Part shown: positions 1 through 5,299 of the stretch, piece after piece | How positions within the stretch are numbered: position 1 is the first letter of the stretch | Layout: each line of letters starts with the position of its first letter | Source: Parachlamydiaceae bacterium | GTDB taxonomy: Bacteria > Chlamydiota > Chlamydiia > Chlamydiales > Parachlamydiaceae | Assembly: GCA_013414685.1 (NCBI GenBank) | Contig: CP058704.1 | Location: forward strand, 147,136-152,434 | Reading direction: 5' to 3' | DNA: 5,299 nucleotides | The notes under the pieces: generated by a model | What the model was told of the DNA's origin: nothing | Seen by the model: the letters and a program-made list of their open reading frames with translations, nothing else | Database searches by the model: none | Made by a program: the position numbers and the translations under genes

Positions 1-525
1 AAGGGATTTATCCTCATCGATGATTCTTTTAAAACAAATCTTCCTCACATTTTTGCCATCGGAGATGTCATTGAAGGCCCGATGTTAGCACATAAAGCCA
101 CTGACGAGGGAATTGCTGCTGTAGAAATCATGGCAGGGAAACACGCTCGAGTGAATTACCTGGCTATTCCTAATGTCATTTATACACATCCTGAGGTTGC
201 TTCGGTGGGAATGATGGAACCCGAAGCTGTAGAGCTAGGATTAGAGGTAATTGTGGGAACGGCTTATTTTAAAGGAAATGCACGTGCTAGATGTATGGGA
301 GATACTGAAGGATTAGTCAAAATCATTGGCGATAAAGCTTCTAAAAGATTGCTAGGCTTACATATTTTAGGCCCTCATGCCTCTGAAATGATCGGAGAAG
401 GTGTCATGGCTATAGATAAAAAAACCACATTAGAAGAAATAGCCAAAGCCTCACATGCACATCCAACTTTAACGGAAACAATTAAAGAAGCGGCTATGGA
501 TGCATTAGGATATGCCTTACATTAA
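1..525 (+). CDS. lpdA: Dihydrolipoamide dehydrogenase (E3), C-terminal part, 5' end outside window
   Basis: This is the last 174 codons of a flavoprotein disulfide reductase that reoxidises lipoyl groups of 2-oxoacid dehydrogenase complexes with FAD and NAD+ in the cytosol. Frame 1 is open from base 1 to the TAA at 523-525. Counting from the window start, residues 13-27 carry the FAD-contacting stretch (TNLPHIFAIGD, then the AHKATDEG helix). Residues 61-70 read YTHPEVASVG, the start of the dimerisation domain. Residues 152-159 read HAHPTLTE, which holds the active-site His154 and its Glu159 partner. The family is usually about 460-475 residues, so roughly 290 are missing upstream. The redox CxxxxC motif lies in that missing part, so the exact paralogue (pyruvate versus 2-oxoglutarate complex) cannot be told. 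The gene has an intact A7 run at 418-424. The family call is very secure. Confidence 0.96.
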   Translation, partial: KGFILIDDSFKTNLPHIFAIGDVIEGPMLAHKATDEGIAAVEIMAGKHARVNYLAIPNVIYTHPEVASVGMMEPEAVELGLEVIVGTAYFKGNARARCMGDTEGLVKIIGDKASKRLLGLHILGPHASEMIGEGVMAIDKKTTLEEIAKASHAHPTLTETIKEAAMDALGYALH

Positions 526-588
526 AATAAAACTGTTAATAAAAACTTTCGCATTGTAAAATTATCTTTTTAATAATTTTATTATTAT
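526..588. other. AT-rich spacer between lpdA and TraB copy 1
   Basis: This 63-bp spacer is almost entirely A and T. It holds a 9-bp inverted repeat (TAAAATTAT at 557-565, ATAATTTTA at 573-581) around a CTTTTTA loop. The stem has no G or C and no T run follows it, so it is a poor intrinsic terminator. I see no Shine-Dalgarno sequence before the ATG at 589 and no convincing -35/-10 pair. The weak candidate TTGTAA (554-559) is 20 bases from TATTAT (580-585), which is too far for a good promoter. Confidence 0.4.
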
Positions 589-1655
589 ATGGGTAATTTA
601 GTTTCCAATTTCGGCGGTTATCGCCTAGCGATGACATCAGATTATCATATTTCAGAAAGTATTCAAGTTTATAAAGGATTGATTACTAAACTGATGGTAT
701 GTCTAGGTTTGGCGTTTGCTCAACAAATTATTGATGCAACAGGGCGTGCAGTACAAACATTGGCTGTAAATAAAAGAAGTTTAAGTCATTACATTTGGCG
801 GCATAATAGATTCAAAGATTTACAGACAAGAAGTGATTTAATGAAAGCTAATTATATAGCTTCTCATCAATTTTTAATAAAATGCATTCCAAATGCCAGT
901 CATTCACAGAAGAAACTTATTATCAACTATGCCGACGTCCCATCTTTCAAGGAAAACCTTTAAGTATAAAGGATTTTATTTCTTATGTTCAGATGCAAGC
1001 CCCTTTGAAAGGATATTTTTATAAAGTTAAAAAGAAGAAAAACAGTTGGATATCTTTTAGGTACAATGCACTGTGGAAATGAGCTTTTGAAAATTTAAGT
1101 CCAAAAATCAACAAAGCGTTATCCAAATCTAGCATCATTGCTGGTGAAATTCCAATAAATGATTTAAGCAGAGGAATTTCACTCAAAGTAGGGCTAGAAC
1201 AGAATTATATTTACTATACCAAATTTTGGGATGAAGTCATGAAATTTGTTGGAATGACAGAGAATTTTGGCCTCGAACATTGTATCTTCAAAGTTATTAA
1301 AAATATGCCTGATGAAAAGGAATTTATTGGTTTAGAAAATAGTGAGATGCATGATCCTAATCTTGATTTAAAAGATTACACTGAAGAAAGAATTTTAAAT
1401 ACTATGTGTAAGATAAGGATAAAATATAAGCTAAGCTCTATGTTAAGATCTACTTTATCTGGTACAGAAGATCATATTTTACATTCTAAAAATTCTGAAT
1501 TGAATGAACGTAATCACTCTATGGTAGAGCGTTCCATTTCGTCTTTAGAGAAAGAACGGACATTTATAGCTGTCGGTGCTGAGCATTTAGTAGGTGAAGA
1601 AGGCATGATTAATCTATATAGGGCCAAAGGTTATACTATCATTCCGAAAATTTAA
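589..1655 (+). pseudogene. TraB/GumN-family protein, tandem copy 1, frameshifted
   Basis: This copy is read in four frame segments. 589 to about 872 is frame 1 (conserved N-terminal block, MGNLVSNFGGYRLAM to SHYIWR). About 873-1038 is frame 3. About 1039-1090 is frame 1 (YLLGTMHCGNELL). 1092-1655 is frame 3 (AGEIPIN to the C-terminal GAEHLVGEEGMINLYRAKGY). Shifts lie at T5 871-875 (minus 1), the A/G run 1029-1042 (minus 2) and A4 1090-1093 (minus 1). Adding four bases gives 357 codons. In the restored protein the GTMH histidine is near residue 162, the GE glutamate near 188 and the second GxxH histidine near 334. This is the TraB/PrgY/GumN pattern, related to Tiki metalloproteases, though the cellular role is unknown. 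In the unshifted frame the protein stops at 963 after 124 residues. The ATG at 589 is the first after a stop at 574 and has no visible ribosome binding site. The N-terminal block is unrecognised. Confidence 0.85.
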
Positions 1656-1673
1656 TTTTTTAAAATAGATTCT

Positions 1674-2729
1674 ATGGGTAATTTAGTTTCCAAATTCGGC
1701 GGTTATCGCCTAGCTATGACATCAGATTATCATATTTCAGAAAGTATTCAAGTTTATAAAGGATTGATTGCTAAACTGATGGTATGTCTAGGTTTGGCGT
1801 TTGCTCAACAAATTTTTGATGCAACAGGGCGTGCAGTACAAACATTGGCTGTTAATAAAAGAAGTTTAAGCCACTACATTTGGCGTTATAATCGATGCAA
1901 CGGCTCTTCTGATCAGATGAAAGCCTTATATAATGCATCCCATGTTTTTTTAATTCTTTGTATTGCAAGCATCAGTCATTTACAAAAGAAACCTGCTACC
2001 TTCTAAGTCAACGTTCTCTTTTTAAAAAGCAGGCTGTAAATATAGATGACTTTATTCAACACATTCATAAACAGGCTCCTTTAAGAGGAATGTTTTATAA
2101 AATACAAAAAGAGGGAAAGACAGCTGGCTATTTGTTAGGTACAATGCACATCGGTAATGAGCTATTGATTAATTTAAATCCAAAAATTCGAAAAGCTTTG
2201 TCCAAATCAAAAATTATTGCTGGAGAAGAGCCGATCGATATAGAGGGTAAATGTGAATTTGTTCCAAAAAAGGGTTAGAAAAAATACACTAAGTTTTGTA
2301 AATTTTTCGAGATGGCTAGAAAAAAAGCAGGTTTGGAAAGAAGGTTTGGACTTGAAAAGTGTATTCTACAAGTTATAAAAACTTTGCCGGATAAAAAGAA
2401 TGTGTGGGTTTAGACAGCCAAGAAGAGCTGAAACATGATATGAACTTATATTTGGAAGCATGCAAAATCGAAAAAGTGCCCCCAGGCGAACTAAAAAAAT
2501 GTTAAGCGATCTTCTATCTGGAGTTGAAACATTTCACTTAGAAGAAGATCAAGGCACCCAGTATTTTGAAAATGTGATTAGACGTAACTTCAGAATGGTT
2601 CAAAATTCTGAATCGTATATAGAAAAAGGACGCACCTTTGTAGCTGTTGGAGAAGCTCATCTGACAGGAAAAGATGGGATGATCAATATTTACAAGTCTA
2701 AAGGTTTTACTCTTAAACGCGTATTTTAA
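1674..2729 (+). pseudogene. TraB/GumN-family protein, tandem copy 2, frameshifted
   Basis: This copy starts 18 bases after the stop of copy 1, in the same frame. Segments: frame 3 from 1674 to about 1949 (N-terminal block); frame 2 to about 2270 (GTMHIGNELL, AGEEPID); a short frame-1 stretch (GLEK) near 2272-2283; frame 2 (RFGLEKCILQVIK) to about 2398; frame 1 to about 2498; frame 3 to 2729 (VGEAHLTGKDGMINIYKSKG). Lesions lie at T7 1945-1951, A6 2266-2271, A6 2279-2284, 2393-2400 (probably a lost G, by comparison with copy 3) and A7 2493-2499. Adding six bases gives 354 codons. The two GxxH histidines fall near restored residues 159 and 331, and the glutamate near 185. It is the most damaged copy. 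In the unshifted frame it stops at 2006 after 110 residues. Its first 212 bases nearly match copy 1, but its middle is closer to copy 3. It has no visible Shine-Dalgarno sequence. Confidence 0.86.
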
Positions 2730-2733
2730 ATTC

Positions 2734-2786
2734 TTAATAAAAAATTAATATTATAATGTTAAAATTATTATTTAATTTTTTATTAA
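2734..2786. repeat. Perfect 15-bp AT-only inverted repeat between copies 2 and 3
   Basis: The left arm TTAATAAAAAATTAA (2734-2748) and right arm TTAATTTTTTATTAA (2772-2786) are perfect reverse complements, separated by 23 bases that can partly continue the stem. The repeat begins 4 bases after the stop of copy 2 and ends 4 bases before the ATG of copy 3, so it fills the spacer. It could be a weak bidirectional terminator or mRNA hairpin, a cruciform, or a trace of an inverted duplication. An AT-only stem is weak, and chance palindromes are commoner in such sequence, though 15 of 15 is long. Confidence 0.7.
2752..2757 (+). promoter_or_regulatory. Possible -10 element (TATAAT) before copy 3
   Basis: A perfect TATAAT hexamer lies 33 bases before the ATG at 2791, inside the loop of the inverted repeat. 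No good -35 sits 16-18 bases upstream (the region reads AAATTCTTA). In sequence this rich in A and T such a hexamer is expected by chance fairly often, so the call is weak. Confidence 0.22.
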
Positions 2787-2790
2787 TTCT

Positions 2791-3872
2791 ATGATTAATT
2801 TAGTTCCAAATTTAGGCGGTTATCGTTTAGCGATGACGCGGGATTATAAAATCTCTGAAAGCATTCAAGTTTATAAAGGTTTGATTGCTAAAATTATGCT
2901 TCTTTTACATTTAGCTTATACTCAAAAAATAATCGATTCTACGGGATGTGAGCACACTTTAACTATTAATAAAAAGTCTAAGCCATTATGTCTGGCGGTA
3001 CAATCATTTTAAAAATGTAAGCGAGTCATTCAAAGACTTATCGATGGCTTCCTCTTATGGGGCATCTCACAACCTTTTTAATTCTTCCTACTTTAAATAT
3101 AAATCACTGACTAACGAGACCTGTTATCAACTCAATCAACGTTCTATTTTTGATGGAAAGCTTTTAAATATTGATGATTTTATTAAACATGTTCACGCTC
3201 AAGCTCCTTTAAAAGGATTGTTTTACAAAATTCAAAAGGATGGACAAACAGTCGGCTATTTGCTGGGCACAATGCATTTAGGTAATGAACTTTTTAGTAA
3301 TTTAAATCCTAAAATTCTTAAGGCAATTTCTAAATCCAAAATTATTGCTGGAGAAGAGCCTATAGATCAGATGGGAAAGAAAAAGTTTGTTCCAGAAAAG
3401 AATATTGAAAAAAAGTTCGCACTATTTAGTAAAATTCTTCATCATGCAATCAAAAAGCTAACCTCACATTTCATTTTGGACTTGAAGATTGTATCCTGGC
3501 CGCTTCTAGAAATTCAGCAGATAAAAAGGAATTAGTAGGCTTAGAAACTCGAGAAGAAAAAGAGCAAAGTTTCAATCTTCTTTTAAGAGAGAATCAAATG
3601 AATTTTTCAGCTAAAGACCTCAAGCAATCAGTGCGGCATCTATTATCGGGAGATGAAGAAGAGTTATTAAGAGCAAGCATGCAAGAAAAGAATCTAAACC
3701 CCAAAAATTATAAAAGTTTGATCGAAAGAAATTATAAAATGGTAGAGCGTTCAGAATCACATTTTGCAAAAATCGTACCTTAGTGGCTGTGGGAGCGCTA
3801 CATTTAGTTGGAGAAGAGGGGATGATCAATCTTTACAAGTCTAAAGGATATACACTCGTTCCAGTTCAATGA
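2791..3872 (+). pseudogene. TraB/GumN-family protein, tandem copy 3, frameshifted
   Basis: Segments: frame 1 from 2791 to 2970 (MINLVPNLGGYRLAM, the diverged N-terminal block); frame 2 from 2972 to about 3475 (SLSHYVWRYN, GLFYKIQKDG, GTMHLGNELF, AGEEPID); frame 1 to about 3770 (FGLEDCILAAS, LVGLETREEK, HLLSGDEEELL); frame 3 to the TGA at 3870-3872 (VGALHLVGEEGMINLYKSKG). Lesions lie at A5 2971-2975 (minus 2 by alignment), T4 3474-3477 (minus 1) and A5 3768-3772 (minus 1). Adding four bases gives 362 codons. The first GxxH histidine is near restored residue 163, the GEE glutamate near 189 and the second GxxH histidine near 339. The longest open piece is residues 85-248 of the restored protein, about 3044-3535. 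It keeps the first motif and the glutamate but loses the second motif. The first shift truncates the native frame at 3012 after 73 residues. The last part of the gene (3783-3872) is easily overlooked because it is short and has no start of its own. Confidence 0.85.
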
Positions 3873-3971
3873 CACCCATTTAAAATGGAGCGAGTATTAT
3901 ACTTAAACGTGTCGCTTGAGAAAAAGCATAAATCCTGTTAAAGGTAAATGTTTGTTAATTAACAGGACTTT
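3873..3971 (+). promoter_or_regulatory. Upstream region of the 3972 gene with RBS-sequestering inverted repeat
   Basis: A perfect 9-bp inverted repeat, TCCTGTTAA (3933-3941) and TTAACAGGA (3959-3967), surrounds a 17-base loop. The right arm contains the only Shine-Dalgarno-like motif, AGGA at 3964-3967, 4 bases before the ATG at 3972. If the mRNA folds this way the ribosome binding site would be paired, which could limit or regulate translation. A 10-bp palindrome, GTTAATTAAC (3954-3963), overlaps the right arm and could instead be a protein site. TTGAGA (3916-3921) might be a -35 element, but the bases 17 further on (TAAAGG) are a poor -10. TATACT (3898-3903) is a fair -10 with no clear -35. 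Confidence 0.4.
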
Positions 3972-5299
3972 ATGGCCAATATAGCCGAATTAGTAGAAGA
4001 TCCTTATCTAATCCAGCATTTGAATCCGGTCTTCCTGGATGCCCTTAAAGGGTATTGGAAGGCTCTTAAATCCGCTCAAATTTCAGAAGAAGAAAAGCCT
4101 CAAATTCGCGTAGCTTTCTATAATCTTACACGTTTTGCGTTCCGCCATCTTTTCAAATCTCTCTATTTAAAATATTCTCAAAATGTGCAAGGCACGGTGT
4201 TTTTATTGTCAGCTGTGCATTCAGATGGAATTGGGGATTACATGGCGCTTTTGAAATGCGCACGGTTGTTGAAGGAATGTCATCCTGAAATAGATGTCCA
4301 GGTTGTATATACGCATAAACAACCCCTTCCGGGCATGGAGCCTTCTTTCTATCATTTGAAGAAGGAGGCCATGCATGATTTTCATGAAACGGAGGATCTT
4401 ATTTCTGCCCTATTAGAAGGTGTTCTTGAAGGAAAGCCTGCTTTTCCATTTGAAGAGGAATTAAAAAAACTGCAGCTAGAAAAACAGAATATAAATGCAG
4501 AATATGAAGCTTTAAAGGAAAGTCATCCGCAGGCTGCTGAAGCCTTAAAAGAGATGCGTGATGAAATAGAGAGGCCGATTCATCAATATCAGCATTTTTG
4601 CATAAAAAATGACGCGGAACGTTTATATGAGAAAATGAAAGAAAGTCTGGCACTGATTCATATTGCGTTGGCTCTCAATACATTTGATCAGCCTGCCTTG
4701 GCCGCAAAATCCATTTACTTTGCAGAATCAGGAAACTTTCAAGGGATTGCAAACTATCTGCAGCGCAATTGGTTTAGCATGGGCTTGGATCCCTTTGAAG
4801 AAGGAATTTTCTTTAAGCCTGAACCTAAATTTTCAAAATGGGCGGCAACGAAGCTGACGAAATATTTGTGGCAGGCTGAGCAACCCTCAGAAGAACAGAT
4901 TAAGCAGTATTTTACAAAGTTTTCTCTTCATCTGGGATACCTGCCAAGAATTCCTGAACAAAGGCAAATCTTTATTGAAATGATCTGTCATCAGAACCTC
5001 CATGATGACCGCCATATTGATATCATTCTTCCTAAAGAGGGTGATGTCTTACAGATGAATCAGGAAACTTTAATGGCCTATGGAATTTCAAAAGTCATCT
5101 TTGTTGACTGCACTCAGAATTATAAAGAAACTGTTTTGTCAGAAATTAACCTTCCATCTGAAAAATATTTACGACTGATTGGAGCTCTTCCTTTGCCTTC
5201 ATCAGATTTTATTCGGCTCATGCAGTTAAGCAGCGAGATTGTAGGTTGTACCGGAGATGGATCTCTTAGCGATTGTTTAATTGCAGGAAAAATTCCCTT
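3972..5299 (+). CDS. Glycosyltransferase-like (GT-B type) protein, 3' end outside window
   Basis: An uninterrupted frame of 442 codons runs to the window end without a stop. The ATG at 3972 is the first possible start after an in-frame TAA at 3960-3962, and AGGA lies 4 bases upstream, so the start is well fixed. There is no signal peptide or obvious membrane segment, so it is probably cytosolic. Residues 78-100 read FLLSAVHSDGIGDYMALLK onward, a beta strand followed by a G-x-G-D loop and helix, as at the N-terminus of GT-B glycosyltransferases. Residues 158-205 are charged and helical, perhaps coiled coil, separating the two halves. Residues 420-437 read SSEIVGCTGDGSLSDCLI, followed by AGKIPF, resembling the donor-binding loop of GT-B enzymes. 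The substrate is unknown and the function is inferred from these motifs only. The base composition is visibly less AT-rich than the TraB/GumN copies. It carries an intact A7 run at 4463-4469. Confidence 0.72.
   Translation, partial: MANIAELVEDPYLIQHLNPVFLDALKGYWKALKSAQISEEEKPQIRVAFYNLTRFAFRHLFKSLYLKYSQNVQGTVFLLSAVHSDGIGDYMALLKCARLLKECHPEIDVQVVYTHKQPLPGMEPSFYHLKKEAMHDFHETEDLISALLEGVLEGKPAFPFEEELKKLQLEKQNINAEYEALKESHPQAAEALKEMRDEIERPIHQYQHFCIKNDAERLYEKMKESLALIHIALALNTFDQPALAAKSIYFAESGNFQGIANYLQRNWFSMGLDPFEEGIFFKPEPKFSKWAATKLTKYLWQAEQPSEEQIKQYFTKFSLHLGYLPRIPEQRQIFIEMICHQNLHDDRHIDIILPKEGDVLQMNQETLMAYGISKVIFVDCTQNYKETVLSEINLPSEKYLRLIGALPLPSSDFIRLMQLSSEIVGCTGDGSLSDCLIAGKIP

Larger units (their letters stand above)
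589..3872 (+). repeat. Tandem triplication of a TraB/GumN-type gene
   Basis: Three head-to-tail paralogues occupy 589-1655, 1674-2729 and 2791-3872, with spacers of only 18 and 61 bases. Shared landmarks in order are GGYRLAMT, SESIQVYKGL, SHY(I/V)WR, QAPL(K/R)G, YLLGTMH, SKIIAGE (varied in copy 1), FGLE, LSG and GMIN(L/I)Y. Copies 1 and 2 share a near-identical 5' block (589-800 and 1674-1885; I count 7 differences in 212 bases). All other comparisons are far more diverged. The same bases ATTCT stand directly before the ATG of copies 2 and 3. The arrangement implies repeated unequal duplication of one ancestral gene. Confidence 0.9.

Noticed and set aside
557..581. Intrinsic terminator after lpdA
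   Set aside because: The stem is A/T only and no T run follows the right arm, so it is recorded only as a spacer feature.
882..1082. Separate 66-residue small protein in copy 1
   Set aside because: Its sequence aligns with the middle of the other TraB/GumN copies, so it is a fragment of the broken gene.
3620..3829. Minus-strand 69-codon open frame
   Set aside because: It lies opposite conserved coding sequence of TraB/GumN copy 3, and I see no motif or ribosome binding site of its own.
589..3872. Programmed frameshifting as the full explanation for all breaks
   Set aside because: Only two of about 11 breaks match a slippery heptamer in phase. Others sit at A4, T4 or a probable lost G, and several shifts per gene would be needed.
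589..3872. CRISPR array, insertion sequence or RNA gene
   Set aside because: I saw no short spaced direct repeats, no transposase motif, no terminal inverted repeats bounding the triplet, and no tRNA-like fold.
4399..4653. Minus-strand 84-codon open frame
   Set aside because: It is antisense to the continuous 3972 frame and looks like a shadow of its charged helical region.
4663..4857. Plus-strand 64-codon open frame in another frame
   Set aside because: It is embedded in the long 3972 reading frame and has no support of its own.

Overview
The window looks like an AT-rich bacterial chromosome. A Chlamydiae-type amoeba symbiont (Parachlamydiaceae-like) is a plausible host, but I infer that from base composition and protein style, not from a diagnostic marker. 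Only + strand genes are supported.

Layout: (1) Positions 1-525 hold the intact 3' end of a dihydrolipoamide dehydrogenase gene (lpdA/pdhD type). (2) Positions 589-3872 hold three tandem, same-strand copies of one gene family. Each encodes a conserved N-terminal block of about 75 residues followed by a TraB/PrgY/GumN (Tiki-like) domain. All three copies are frameshifted several times. When the frames are joined by alignment to one another, the copies give nearly equal proteins of about 356, 353 and 361 residues. In all three, both GxxH motifs and the glutamate between them are still present. (3) A 99-bp spacer (3873-3971) contains a perfect 9-bp inverted repeat that covers the ribosome binding site of the next gene. 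(4) From 3972 a long uninterrupted reading frame runs off the end of the window (442 codons seen). Motifs at both ends suggest a GT-B-type glycosyltransferase-like protein.

The most interesting part is the TraB/GumN triplet. I count about 11 lesions. Judged by alignment of the copies, each is a net loss of 1 or 2 bases, and nearly all fall in A or T runs. The neighbouring genes carry intact A7 runs. The first 212 bp of copies 1 and 2 are about 97% identical and then diverge sharply, while the middle of copy 2 resembles copy 3, which suggests recent gene conversion. The simplest reading is a tandem family in recent decay. Two lesions coincide with in-phase slippery heptamers (T TTT TTA and A AAA AAA), so slippage-dependent expression is worth testing as an alternative.

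The flanking genes show no clear functional link to the triplet. The TraB/GumN copies look like a lineage-specific expansion inserted between a housekeeping gene and an envelope- or surface-type gene.
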